64,000 bases of DNA from Nectonema munidae (lineage: Eukaryota; Nematomorpha; Nectonematoida; Nectonematidae), in the NCBI GenBank assembly GCA_030549495.1, contig JAUIRK010000090.1, positions 1 to 64,000 of the forward strand, read 5' to 3'. Positions 33,110-48,100 of the stretch are shown piece by piece. How positions within the stretch are numbered: position 1 is the stretch's first letter; every line of letters begins with the position of its first letter. The position numbers and the translations under genes were made by a program. The notes beneath the pieces were generated by a model. It did not search any database. It had not been told where the DNA came from and saw only the letters and a program-made list of their open reading frames with translations.

Positions 33110-36100
33110 CTAAAAAAAGTATAAGTATATATGGTCTCACAATTTATAAACACTGATTCTTTAAAAAACGTATCAACAATTAATTTCATTTCAATTTTTT
33201 GTAATCATCAAGCCAATTCTCATCTACAACTACAAAATACACAACTCTTTTGCAGTTTTTACCAAAGATTAAATTCATTTTATATAGGCAGGAAAATTTC
33301 AAAAAGACAAAAATAGAAACAAAAAATAATAGGAAAATGGATTTTTTTTACAAAAATAGGAAATCATTTATATGAATTGAATTTTTTCCAATGTGAAAAA
33401 AATTTCGTCACAAAAATAAAGTCTAATTATGCACGTTGAAACATGGTAACTTAAAATCACTTAGTTCATTTTAATAAAAACAACAATTTATATAAACATT
33501 GTCAATCATCGCTAATGCGAACATAATATTCAAAAATATTGGGATAATGAAATTGTCCCGCCTATGAAAATATAATAACCTTGCGGTCAGATTTTACGAA
33601 TTTATTATAACATATTACTAGTAACATTTCATATTAGGGAAATATTACTTACTAACATAACCCAGCTATTTTACCAAAAACGCCAAAGGCTTAAAATTAT
33701 TTTTATGGAAACATTTCAATCTTGTATACTTACTTAATGTATTCAAGGAAAACCTTTAGAAATTTTTTTGCATGGAGATAATGAAGTCTGGATTAAGGAG
33801 GAGTGAATGTAATTCATAAATAAAATGTTAGATATCCTCTTTTATTGCGTATAACAGTAGGAACGCGTATAGCGTAAGAAAGAATGAAAGAGTAGTAAGG
33901 TGGTGATTGAATATAAAATATTTTACGCTTTTGAGCAGTAATAGACGTAGTTGGAATCAGGAATTGAACATCACCAGTTGACTTGCCAGCTTCTCTATAA
34001 GAAAAATATAAGCAAGATAATAGAAAAAGGGTATTCTGAAGTAAGTGTCTTTTAAATTTAGGGTTCTATAGAGGAACGCAAACGAGCTCGAATTTCCATA
34101 GAGATTAATGAAAATCGCCTTCTTTGCGCGAACTTAAGTAATCTGTACTAAATGTAAAGTTGGTACGTATGTTAAATGTTTTTTTTGGAATATTATACTA
34201 AATCGTATACACTAAAATACATTCGCATAGATATTTTTGTATAATTGCTAATAGACATATCGAAATATAGTATAGAACACCTTTGTTGAATGAAATTTTG
34301 TTTTTACTTTATTATAATCATGTGTCCATCCCTAAAGCATCGCATCTGATTTTTTTTTTCTTGTCTTCCGGTATAATTTTGACCATTTTTGTTGCAGGCA
34401 ATAGTATTCAACATTATTAAAGAAACTTTCTTAACCGGTTATCGACCACAGTGGACTTTACAAAAATGTGAATCGTCTGCGTTTATTAATGCTTTTTAAT
34501 ACAAACCTTCTGCTTTATACTAGATATCGTCTGATTATTCTGGACGTTAACGGGTTAATATTCCAACTAATATTTTTCGATCAAAATATATTAGTTTTAA
34601 TTACATTTAACGCGTTAACGACCAGAATAGCCAGACGATATCTAATGTAAAGCAGAAGATTTGTATTAAAAAGTATTAATAAACGTGGACGATTTTATTT
34701 TTGTAAAGTCGACATATGTCGACTGTGGTCGATAACCGGTTAAACAATTTGTTACAAAACTTCAGTTCCTCATTATAGTTTTCCCAATTTTGACATTAAA
34801 TATGAAAAGTATTCCTCTTACGTCTTACTCAGCCCAAAAGAGATCGACTCAGTGGCAGAAGAATTGATTATTGTTTTCTCAAGGATACAGCTCCCTTTCC
34901 TATTTTTAAAATCGGCATCGCCATAGTCTTTTTTGTAGAGAAAATAAAGTCTATACTAGAGTTAAAAAGAGTAAAGGAATCTTTGTATTTTATGCATAGC
35001 GCTTTGAACATACAATAGCATGTTAATGAAAACAGGCTTTTAGCTTACAATTTGCTGTAAAAATATACTAAATTCATGTATGGAGTTAGAGATCTTTCAA
35101 AAATAACGTCACTGAATTTTCCTTCATTTTTGACTCGTCTTCTCAACTTTTCAATATCCATATGTCAATTCTGTTTTAAATGTCCCCTTCTTTTAGTTGA
35201 CGTTTAGTTATGGTGGACAAGTTTACCTTCTTAGAAGAAACAAAATAGAAGAAACCACGAGAGACAAGCTCATGTTTTTCATTAAAATTTCAATTATAAC
35301 CGCCATAGCCTTATTTGTCACCAATGATAAGGTTATGATTAAATATATTTCAAATCAACATTATTTATGAACTATTAAGCTGAGCTTAAAGTTATCGAAT
35401 AGTTTCTATACTCACTTAGAGGCTTATGTTTTGAGTAAATAGAACAGAGTATAGAAAATCCAAGGGTCGAGATTTTTAAAATGAGTGTGCTCTTGATAAA
35501 CAAGTTAATGTCCAAAATATCAGTGTTCGCTCTTGAACGATTACAAAATGGGTGTTTTTTTAAATTGCAAAGTATTATAAAGCATAATTATTATGAAATT
35601 GATAAAGGTGTGAGTCAATAGCATACATAGGAAAATCTTTCTGATCTTTGGATTCAGGGGAGGTTTTAGACACCACCATAGCTTCTTTTTCTTGCTTTTC
35701 TTTCTCCAATTTTGCTTGCGCTGCTTTGACTTCCAGCTAAAACGTATTTAACAACATTAATTTGCTTTGATTTCTTGAAATAAATAATTTTGTTTGTACA
35801 GTTGTCAGTCTTTCTAAGGCAGTGAATCTATCTTCTTGTGCTTTCAAGGAATTTTCAAATGCATGATGTCTCTTCAACATTTGATCAACATCATCAAGAG
35901 TGGTCTAAAAAATTTTAAAAGTGAAGTAAGAAAGATTATTACGCAAAAATTAGAAATGGAACGTAATAATTACGCCTGTTTCTCTAGAGCGAATGTAGTT
36001 TTGGTGAGAATAAAGCCATGTCTCTGCAATAGCAGCGTCTCTTGCAAATTGATAAACTTCCAGAACTTAAATTGATATGATTATTATGATAATCTAAAAA

Positions 36101-39100
36101 ATTAATGAATTGATAAAAAAAGTTGTTAAATGATACATGCTTTATAGGGCGCAATTGAGCTTTTTGTTCTGCTTTAAAAACAAAACTAGAAATTAAGTGT
36201 TCGTTTAAGGCGTGGTTTGTGGTGACAAAAGTTACTATATTTCCCTATATAAAATCAATTATTTCCTAAAGGAGGGCAAATAAAATGGTAAAAACGACAC
36301 ATATTGATAGAAATATACCGCCACCCCCCCCCCCAGACAAAATTACCTTTAAGGTATGCGAAATATATATATTGAAAATTTACTCAGTTGCAAATATTCC
36401 CATCTATGATCCCAATTTTGAGTGAGATCATTTCTCTTCTTAACCAGCTCATCCATTTTGTCTTCAACTTGTGCGAGTGCATAATGGTTACGGTCAATCA
36501 GAGCTTGTCCCAGATCAAAACACTCACTGAAATTATCGTCTCTTGCTTCGATTTCTGATTTGAGAGCGTGATGCGAATTCATTAGCAACTCAACACCAGA
36601 AACATCCCTAATTGGGAATTTAGTGGTTATTAAGAAAAATTTTTTATAAAAAATTTACCTTGGCCTTTCAGTGGGTTTCATCTGCCTGCTGATTTCTTCC
36701 ATCCATAAAATAAGATCTCTGGCTTTGTTGAAGAATAAAAATAAGTCTGCCGTGTCTTTTAATTTTTGAGAGCGTCCTGATATCATCGCCTTAAGATTAT
36801 TCCAAGCATTAATAACTTCAGCTTCTTGTTCAACGATTTCTCTTGCTCTGTCGCCAGCATACGAAGCTTGGAGAGAAGCTGATTTATGACGAATAGATTC
36901 GATCTAAATAAATTTAGCAAGTTTAAAGCCAGATTTGCTATAAAAAAAAAATTAAATTTAAATTGTCTTTTTTCAATTTCAGAAAGAGCGTTTAGAATTT
37001 AAAAAATACAAATTAGAAGTAAAAATAGTATAAATTATATTAAAAATTCTGATAAAAATAATATATAAATGCTTATTTTGTATAAACTAGATATGAGAAA
37101 GAACTAGAGTTTGGCAAGAGATGATAAACTACGTAAAATTAAATATTATTAAATGTAAATTAAATACAGCATACTTGTGCGCCAAGTGCAGAAAGATCCT
37201 TTTCGAATGCGATGTGTTTTCTTTGCAAAACCGAAACACTTTCAGCATCCTTTCCTAGATCTTCAGCCGTTGAATTTCGCTTTTCCTAAATTGAAAAAGG
37301 TCATTATTTTTCATTTCTAAACCTTCATTGGTGTCACATGGAAAAAAAACGAGTTTCATTAAGTTATATAAAAACTGATTGAAAAAAGTGATTAATAAAG
37401 AAACAGTTTAAAGTTATACATTAAAAAAAGTCGGTAAAGTGATATGCTGAGATGTCATATGAATTTATAAAGGAAGAGTAAAATTTATACTCAGATCTTT
37501 TTTGCTGTTAAGACTTCAGTTTGTTTTTTATAATAATATTCTGCTTATACTGTTTGAAATAGCAAAAAAAGAAGAAAATAGCGTATCAAATTGCATTATC
37601 TAAAAACGGGCTTAAAAAGCTTCAATTTTCTCTCTACTTTCAATTCTATTTATTCAAGATCTGAGGGAAAGGTTTTTCTTCCTAACGCATCTTTTGACAA
37701 ATGCTGATTTAAATCGTATGATCTCAGTGGCAGATCCAAAGGGGAGAGGGCTATTTTTCATATCTTATAACAAAAGGATGGATCTAGTATCGAATATTTT
37801 GAGTGAATAGCGTTCGATTTTCACAAAAAATGCCATCCCATTTTTGTTAAGAAGAGATAGAAGAAAAATAGTTACTAGAATCATGCTCAACATTTCTTTG
37901 CAGTCGTAGAAGAATTTATGCAAATCAAATGAAGCTGATAGAAGTTGCTGGCGAGTTTTTATCAATTCCAGTAAATCCGCCCATTTTTCATTGAGGGTAT
38001 CCTTGTACAAGGCGACTTCAGCAGCATCTGGATGGCCATTTGATATCAACTTATCACACACATCTACCAATGCAGCGACCTTTTCACTTCCTATGCGCTC
38101 CGTCTCTTTTGAAAATTCGTTAAAGCGTTCAGTTAAGCACTACAAAAGAAAACATTTATATATTAGAGTGATCAATAGTGGCATGTGTAAAGAGAATGCT
38201 TTAGGGTACTTCCAGCAAACAAATAATTTGAGGTCTTATACTAGAATAAAAGAGGATAACTATAGCGTTATTCTTTACATTCTCTTTGCATACTTGATAT
38301 GCCAGTACATTTAATCATGGAACATTTTTCATTATTTCTGATTTTTCTTATGCTATACATATCCTAGTTTTAACCGAAGAATCTTATAAACGCTTTCAGG
38401 CATTGATTTTCTAAAATTAATCATCTGCTTTTCTTTTCAATGAATTTTTATATACCTAAAGCAGACGATTATTATTTGACGGGTTAAACAAGAAAATGCA
38501 TCATGTAAGAACGGCAAAAAACGAACCATCGATTAACATTATGAGTACACGGTAATTGATTTGATATTTTCATAGATTAATCAATTTTAAATTAATTCCA
38601 TTAACGACCAGAATAATAAGACGACATTCAATGTAAAGCAGATTTGTATTAAAACATCATAAATAGGCGCTTTTATTTTTGCAAAGTCGACATATGTCCA
38701 CTGTGGTCGATAACCGGTTAGAAATATATATGTTTTTGGACTAGTTATTAAACCTTAATCCTTTGAAGATCAAAACTTTAAAGACGATTCATCTGCTTTC
38801 TTTTTCAATGCAATTTTATATATCCTAAGCAAACGATTTTCATTTCTTGAGACATTGGTGTCTCACTGGTCCTGAAAGGCAGAGTTACTTTTTTCTACGG
38901 AGATAAACTGGAAGATTATCTATAAAGAAGAAAGGATGCTATGATATATTTTGATTTATGGCAATTTTCGGCGCATTTTGCAGCACACTAAAGATGTTTA
39001 ATCGATGCCAACTACGAACAAAGAAAACTCACAGTAACATGATCAAAATCAGCGCCCATTTCGTGTGATTCTGCGATAACTTCCTTTTCAGCGATCCACT

Positions 39101-42100
39101 GCAAAACATCTTCGACATCTCTTTGCAGGTTGAATAAATTCACTGTTTGTTGCAAAGCTTCTTGCCTTTCAGCAGTCAGTTCACACAAACTGGCGTACAA
39201 TTTATCAATTTGTTGTTGTCGTGTCGCAATGCCTTCACTAAGAGAAATATGGGAGAATGCAATAAGATAAATAGAAGAATAAAGCTTTTATTATGAGCAT
39301 ATTCACATATAAAAAAGTATAAGAAGTCCTTGCATAGCGCGGTTTTATTTTTTAAATTTATGATGTAAAATAAATATTTTACTTCTAATCATTGAAATGC
39401 AATATAAATAAACCATTAACGCAATTTTGCATAGGGCGGACTTGATCGGAACCAATTCACCGCGTTATGCAAGGACTTCATGTATCTATATTTGAGATAC
39501 GTAGAAAGTTTTGCATCAAAACACTAGCAATTTATTTTTATCACGTGTATCTGAGAACACATTTATCTATACTTGCGATAACGGATATAATTGAATTTTA
39601 CATTTTAATTTTTTTTTACCAAGTTTTATATATTTATCTCCGACAAAAATCATTTGAAAATAGAGAAAAAGTATAGATGACAAAAAATGATAATATGCAC
39701 CATAAAAAAAATTTAATTGATCTAGCTAGACTGTGAGAGAATCTACTTCCGACCCCAAATACTTAAAAACTTAGCATATTTGAAGCCAACGCCAAAACAG
39801 GGGCCACCCCAAAAAATAAACTTCGATTCCAACTACTACTAAATCCGTACATCTTGCTAGAAGCTTTAAATTTTCATGACAAAATTTAATACAAAGAGTG
39901 AAATGCTTTTCTTACCTGAGAGGATGATTATCGTGTAGTAGACGTTTAGCTCTAGTGTCCAAATCTTTGATTACGTCTGCATAGCTCGCTATGACATTCG
40001 CTTCCAAGTTATTGTGCTTTTTAAGGTTGCCTATGGCAGCAGCTTCATTCTTACCACGCTCTCCCGTCAACATGTAGAGTTCTTGCTCACTCATCCACGC
40101 TTCTGCTTCTGATGCATCATTGTAGTACTTGAAGAAAAAGATTATTTTAAATAAGACTCAGACAAGGGATCATATTGTTGAAATTATGGAGACTCTTCAG
40201 CATAATAATTTTTATTCATAAAAAGGAAAGTAATATATAGGAAGCAATAGCTGTACCGGCTGAACTTATTTAGAGGGTGCAGTAATACACTTCTAAATAA
40301 TAGACTAAGCAATCTCTCAACTATTTAATATGACCATGTTCTCTTGATTTTCGCAAACAAGATTAAAAGTGTGGTGAAATCACTTATTTCGCTTTGTACT
40401 GAAACCAAAACAAATCTGTTTTTAAAAGGAAGTCTTAATGATCTTTTTACAACTGGAAGTTTCTTTCTCCATTTTCCACAGCGTAAGTATATACAGTAAC
40501 GCAACGAGGAAATTTTAGTTTGAGGCGCCAAATGGCGCACTACCCCATATGTCTACCTACAAGCATGGTCCAAAATTAAGGTAACAAAAGTAGCTTTTTT
40601 TCTTTATTAACATTTTAGATTTTATCATGGTTAATATTCCTCATACCAAAAAGTCATTTTTATTATTAATTTGCCTTTTTATAACAGGCAGAAAGAACAT
40701 CATCTTAACAAAAACTTCCCTACTAGAATTATTTTATTGAGTTGTGCAAAGTTGCAAACTTATAAGGCCTGTAGTTTGGCCATCTTTGATCTAAACACAT
40801 GTTATTTCTGTTTGTCTTTCTTTTACAAATAAATTTTGGGAGTAATTTTTTATACAAATTACTTGAAAAAAAGGGGAAATTAAAAGATTTTTTTAAAAAT
40901 GAAAGAATTACTTACAAAAGACCGAAATCTCAATGATAAAAATATTTTGTCCTAAAAAAGGCGAAAAATTATTTCAACGTCAATTTTTGATCGAGTTGAA
41001 AGTTTTTCTCAGCACATCTCTCCGAACACACAACTCAACAAAATTACTTATGTTCCCAAATAGGTTAAGTACATATATATACAAAATGTACCTCTTAATC
41101 ATTACAATTAAAAAAAAACTAATAACATCTTCACATTTATATTACTGATCTTTTTCTTATCTGTTTCAGAGGTACAAAAAGAATAAAAATTTATACATTT
41201 TAAAGTGTGTTTGTTTGGGTAGCAAAGATTTACTTGTTGAGCAAGGTAACTCAAGTCCAAATTTTGATCTCTTTCATCAACTGCATCCTTCAATTCTTTC
41301 CATTTTTCACTGAGAACTTCAATCATTTCGGGGAAGTACTGCGTTCTTTCGGGATTTTCTTTTATCAACGCATTACCATTATCAATTAGTTTGAAAATAC
41401 CATTTTCATGGCCGTTTATCTCGCTTCTCAGTAACTTAATTGTAAGGAAAAATTCAAACATGAAGTTTTGATTTTATTAAAAAAAATGAAATTGAAAAAA
41501 TTACCTGATTTTTCTTTTTGAGCATTTCAACAGTAAGTAAGGAATTGCCAAATTGGGTTGATCGAGCTAGAGGCAATTTTTCTTGAATCCAATTTAACTC
41601 ATCTTCAACATCCCTCTGAAATTGAAATATTTCTTTCGTCTTTTGTAATTGATTCCTTCTTTCGAACAAAGGATACTTTATCAAATAGAAAGGAAATATT
41701 AAAAATAAAATATTTTCTTTTATACAAAAAATATAAAAATGGTTTACTTGTAGTTTTTGAAATTTGTCATTTAATTCTTGATTTTTGCTAACAAACTCTT
41801 CTTCTTTGCTTGGTTCCAGTTGAGTAAGAGTGACAGCTTGATTATGAAGTTCTTCCAACTGTACCACACGGAACTCAAGTTCTTTTTCAATCTGTTCTTG
41901 ATTCTCAATTAATACTGTAACGGAAGTCAAATCATTTCCGTAATCAGTGCTTGGCAAAATGGCCGCTTCCAACTCATTAGCCCATGCATCAACATCATCA
42001 CATGTTTGCTCATAAATGATCTTAATAAATATAGGAAAGGTTGTTTATTCAAAACTTACAATTGTGATTACAGAATTCTTAATATTGATTGGATATATTC

Positions 42101-45100
42101 ATATTCTGCTGCTTTTTTAAAGTCTATATTTGCGCCAAGCTAACTCAGAGAATATATAAGCAAACAAAGATAGAAATGTCAAAAAGTGTAATGATTGTTT
42201 CGTATTCACTGTAATTGGCTTGGCGTATATACAGTGTGGATATAGAGATTTTGTATTTAGAAAATTTCGAAACTTCAAAAATTTCTGTTCTTTGGAATTA
42301 CTCACATGCAGTGGCGGATCCAAGGGGGAGGCCTCATGGGCCTAGGCCCCCTATGAAAAATGGCTTCGAAAATTACCCTTACTAATGTATATCCTTATGT
42401 GTATAAAAAATAAAATTTTGCAATTTATTCACGGCAAAATAATGTTAAAAATATGAAAACATAGGTAATTAGTGATTCTAAAAGACATAATACAGCTGTC
42501 GTATTCTCTGAAGACTTTGAGCAAAATTGCAAAAAAATTAAATAGATTTCGGCCCCCCTATAAGAAATTTCTGGATCCGCCACTGCTCACATGGCATCCC
42601 TTTAATGTATTAATAAAGGAGACGAACACACAAACAATAATAAAGTTACTCCATAATATAGTAGTTTGCTTTCTTCGAGTTGTTCTGTCCGATGATATAA
42701 ATGGTTCACGTTTATTTCATGATTAAAAGCGGCAATGGAATACAGACTATAAATATGATTGGTCTAACGGTAGCGAAGAATAATAATATTAAAATCCTAA
42801 CGATCTTTTCGTCCTTTTTCTAGGGGTGGGTAAGGTCCTATTTTATAGAAAAAGAGCTAAAATGAAGCATTTACCTTGAAAAATATTCGTTTCAAAGACA
42901 AATTACAAAATACTAAATTAAAAGATTCAAAGGGATTTACATCTGAGATTTTAAAAAGAGTCAGAGTCGGTATTTTATAGTATAAAAGTTTTTTTAGGTA
43001 AATAAACGAAAAAATAGTCTAATTAATATTGAAGGCATATGGAGTGAGCTTTCTTTAGTCAAAGTCCGAAACGAAGTGTTGGCGTTAAATTTATTAAGTT
43101 TTTAGAGTCGTATATTTTCTCTCCGATTCCTCAGCCATGCAAATCACTATATCTCATAATTGTCTCGTTGGAAAAGAATTAACCTGGGTTTTAGGAGAAA
43201 TCAAGCTCATTATTTTAACAAGCACCTCTAAAATATCATTTAATAAAACAGCCAAAATTGTCCTCCCATCAGAGAATCGCTAGAGAAAATAAAGTAATAG
43301 TATTTATTTGAATAACTAATACCACGACAAGTGAAAAATCGCCCCTCCCCTAAAAGCGTCCCGCGATATATTTATTTAAAAAAAATGTTCAACTATTAAT
43401 AAAATCATCTGAAAAAGATTTAAAAACAAGAAAAAATATTGAACTATAATTTCAAATTGTCAGCTATACAATTTAATCCTAATTGATTACATCAGAAATA
43501 CCAATTCTAAAATTAATCATATCACAAACATTAACTCTAAAATTATTCATATCAAAAAAATTAACTCTAAAATTAATCATATTTATTAAAATATATCTGG
43601 GGCATTTGTCCTGGGGCAATTACCACCATGAGGAAATTGGCAAGCTAGTAAAAGATATAGAATTTAAACAAAGCCATGTGATAACATCGTTAGGAATAGA
43701 TTTAAAGCATATGCATAAAAAAGAAACCTGTCTATTAGCATCGAATATTTTGTCTCCTTTTTTCTTTGTTGTATTTTCCAATTCATTCCATTTATTTGAA
43801 ATGTCTTGCGTTTGTTTTTCAATTTCCGTATTAAACTGAGGATACAATTTGACGAAATCTTGCGCCGTTTCTTTCAACTTATTCAATCGAGCTTTGTTGG
43901 CGGCTATTTCTGCGGCAAATACCTAACGAGAAAAAGCAAAAATAATGGCAATATTTGGAAGTAAAATTTACAATTTTCATTTTACATACTCGTAGTTGAG
44001 AAAAGACTTTTTTAAAACTCAAGATCGTGGTGATAGAACCGTGTGATTTATAGATAACGATTAAATTATATAAATGGTGTTAGTAATTTATCTCAAAAGT
44101 TAAAGATCTCGAGTATAAAGGTAAAGATATCATAGGGTGTTTTCATCGAGAAAGCACAATTGCGTCGCTTGTATCGAACTATGAGGAAAGCAGGCTTGAT
44201 GCGGGATCGAACCCAAGACCTTGCGTTATCGAATCCAGCATCTAACCAACCCTACTCACTATTATAATCTCATAAAGTATTATAATCAGTTGATAAATTT
44301 TTCCGTGTTCTGCAAATAAACTTGATGCAAAGGATATTGCTAATTCAAAAAATTATACGACTATTAATAAAAAAGAACTATTAAACATAAGTGATTCTTT
44401 GTCTTTTTATATGAATTCTTATTAAATCTTTCATTGAATGAATTTTAACTTATTGCATACTACCTATTTCTTAACGGTTAATGAGCTCATTAGAGCTAAT
44501 TGATCTAAACTTGACTTTAAATACTATGAGTTAGATATTTTGAGGGACATTTTTAGAGAAAATAATGATAACTTTAACGTATTTCACTTGAATTGTCGAC
44601 GTTTAACAAAAAATTTAGAAAGAATTACAAATTTTATAAATGATCTCAAACGTAATATAACGGGTTTTTCCCTATCTGAAATTTGGATCGTAACTCCTAC
44701 GACTTCTATAGAAGCATATCAATTTATATATAGAGAGCTAATGAACAGTAAAGGAGGAGGTATCAGATTTTTTATTAAAAAAGGAGTCTCTTTTTGTGAA
44801 GTTAATTTGGAGTTTGAAACTAATACTTTTTAATATATGATGGTTAATATTGATATCATTCTCCTTCAATAAGGATCATGGTTGTTTATCGTCCTAATTT
44901 TTAATATTATTTTGATTTGTTCTTGAAAATTCTAAATTGTTAAGGGGAAACATATAATTTTTGGCGATTTCAAATTAGATTTCACTCAAATTAGTTCTAA
45001 TTCTAAAAATCTGATTTCAGAATGTTTGAATAACTTATTTGAGTTCTCTTTTTTACGTAGAATTACTTCTATAAAATAGTGCAACCGTAAGTGACAATAT

Positions 45101-48100
45101 CTTCACAAATTTTTTTGCCATCTCTATTTTTCAGGCAATCTCTTATTATACGTATCCGACCACTTACCTAATTTTATATCTTTTAATTTAATCTAAAATA
45201 ACTCCTTAGAAAAAACAAGAAAGACTTTTAATGAAAATAATTTCGCCAAATTCGCTAATTTAATCAATTAAATCATAGCAAAATGATGAAAATTTTGATG
45301 CTGACAGCTATTATACTATTTTTATTAGAAAATTACAAAACTTGATAGATAATCTCTAATTCGGAATGCTTGGGATTCGCCTTTTCGAATTGGTGCTTTT
45401 TCGGATTATGATGTTTCTTATTAAAAAAATCACTTTGCTCACTCGATTTCTCTCACTAACTTGACTCCAACTAAATTTAATGTCAGATGTCAGTTTAATA
45501 CTAATAGTACATCAAAAAATTATTGGACATTAGAAATTGAAAGTGCCATTTATATTATGATGAAATTGGAAAACTACAAATATTTGTTTCTCAAATTCAT
45601 GGCTCTGGACCATAATGGTGAAATGAAGTAGAGTAAAAACAATACAAAATCTCAAAAATTACTTGATGTTTAGTCCATTTAGAGTGAGCAGTTTTGGCAT
45701 CTCTATACGTGTCATCTTGTGCACTAATCATTTTGTCATTAGTCCATTCTTCTAATTCCGTGCAGTTCTTTAAAAATTCGAGATAAGCCATATTCTCGTC
45801 AATTCTTTTCGCCTTTTCATCTGCCTTCTTGCGATTAGAAGAACGTCTGTTGTTTATCATGTTGATCTTAGCATTAATTTCTTCACTCAGTGGATGTCCT
45901 AATGTAATACAATAATATAGCACATATTTATACATACCACAATACTATAAATATTTGGAAATCAATAATGATTTTTTAGATATTACGAACACTGAGGCAC
46001 CTGAATGTTCTATTAGGTTAGAATATTAGAAATGAATTTTTAATTTAAATAAGTTAGTATACAAAAATAGTTTGTAATTTCACAATCTTATTAGATTAAG
46101 CATATTAAAAACAATAATTTGTTTCAATGCATGCATACCTTCTGAAACTAATCGATCTGCAAAATTGACAAGTGAATTGATTTTATCATCATTCGCATCA
46201 ATAACTTTCAACAAGGTTTCATGTTTCTTCTTCTGGACTTGTCCATCTTCTAAACTTACTAGCGGCTCTTCTTTAGCTAAAGCCTTATCCTGATCATTTA
46301 ATATCATGTCGACTTGTTTCAAATCGCGTTGTAATATTTGGTAATTGAGATTTTGTTGAAGTGTATTTTGCTTATTATCCCACATCTTTAACAATTCCTT
46401 CCAACCATCATCCAAAGCATTGAGACGGCCATTAAGGAAAACATACTGTGGGTCATCAACTTTGCCTGAAAATACACCAATAAAAGCATTAAAAAAAAAG
46501 AAAAAAATGAATAAGAAACCTTGTGTGACACGCTCGCCCATTGCAATAATTTTTTCGTGATCATTGGCTTGTTCGTCTATATCATCTTTGATACTTTGGT
46601 GAACAGCAAGCAAAGCTTCAGCTTGTGCAACACTTTCAGGTATGTCTTCTGTTGCAACAGTTCTTTGAGTCGTTGTCAGCCAAGATTGGAAGTTATCAAC
46701 ATCAGCAAGGAAACTATTAAAAAATATTGTTTTGAAAATTATAAAGGTACATAGGGTGTTTTCATCGAGAAGGCACAATTGCGCCGCTTCTATCGAACTA
46801 TGAGGAAAGCAGGCTTGATGCGGGATCGAACCCAAGACCTTGAATATTATCGAATCCAGCATCAAACCAACCCCACTCATGCCCCTTGATATACATTTTT
46901 ATGACTACTCAATGTCATCTTTATGTCTTAATATTATCAAAAAATATTTACCAATCATAGTTGACATCAGGTAAATAAAAGAATTCGATAACGGTTAACC
47001 TTGAATATTTCATTCGAAAGTGAGAGTTCATTAAAAAAAAGTTTTTTTGCTTTAAAAGGATTTAGAGTTCTCTACGATTAGTAAAAATTAAATATACATA
47101 ACTTATTAGAATATAATCCAGTATTAAACTATTAACTCATTCAAGTAGTTTAAGGATTATATAATCAGAACTTAGTGATCACATTTTTATGATCATAACA
47201 TTTAAAGTTATTTAAATATTTTCGATTATGTCACCGTGAAACAAAGAGAAAACTATATATAAATAAAGAGATTATAGCTTTTTAAAGTGAAGGGAGATAA
47301 GCAAGCAGTCTTGAAATTGCTTTCCAAGTAATGGAAGTGTTATAAAAGGAGACGTAGCGAAAGAGAGAGAAAATATGCATATGGCAATATTAATATATGT
47401 TTTGCTCTCCTCCATACTCTTTCTGCGTGAGGAAAAGATAGGCAAGCAATGTTAGTTTTGCTTAAAACAAGAGAGATAGCGTGTATAGAAGCAATCTGTT
47501 TTGCTTCATTTATACTCTCACAAGACAAGCAATATTAGTTGTGCTTTCATAGCAAGAAAGATAGAGTATGTGAAAGCCATGTATGTGAAAGCAATGTATC
47601 TTTTGCTTTCATGAATATTCTACTGCATGATGCAAGGCAATCAATATTATTTACGCTTTCAATATCGAAGAGTTGAAAACATTTGAAATTTACTTCATTT
47701 TGGTTTTTGCATGCCCTTTGTGTAGAAGCACGCTTCGCCACTGATATATATATACATACAGTTTAAAGAACAATAGAATTGTTATAGAAACTACCGATGC
47801 AAATCACCATGTCTTGCCAATTGTTCATCGCGGTCCTTGATCATGACAGTTAGTTCTTGCCAGACTTTTTTAATGTCGTGTAATTCTTGATTCGCTTTTT
47901 CAGCTTCTACTCCATTTGGCTTTTCGTGCTCAATCTTTTCAGCTTCATCCTCTAAACTACTGACTTTAGCACGGATTGCATTCAAATCACGTTCCATTAG
48001 ACTCAGTCTGCGCTGAAGTTTCATAACTCCACTCAAATCCTCTCCTACGAGTGGAGAAACAATATCATTTTTAGTAGAGAAAATAAGGAAAGCGTTACCA

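Noticed and set aside
41454-41972. A single 172-codon exon of beta-spectrin
   Set aside because: Family alignment and splice sites show a 72-bp intron at 41676-41747 inside the open frame.
44132-44260. Functional tRNA gene
   Set aside because: The A and B boxes belong to a repeated SINE with a tRNA-unrelated body, and no cloverleaf closes.
46080-46880. A single 266-codon minus-strand gene
   Set aside because: The frame runs through two beta-spectrin exons, a stop-free 54-bp intron and a SINE; it is not one exon.
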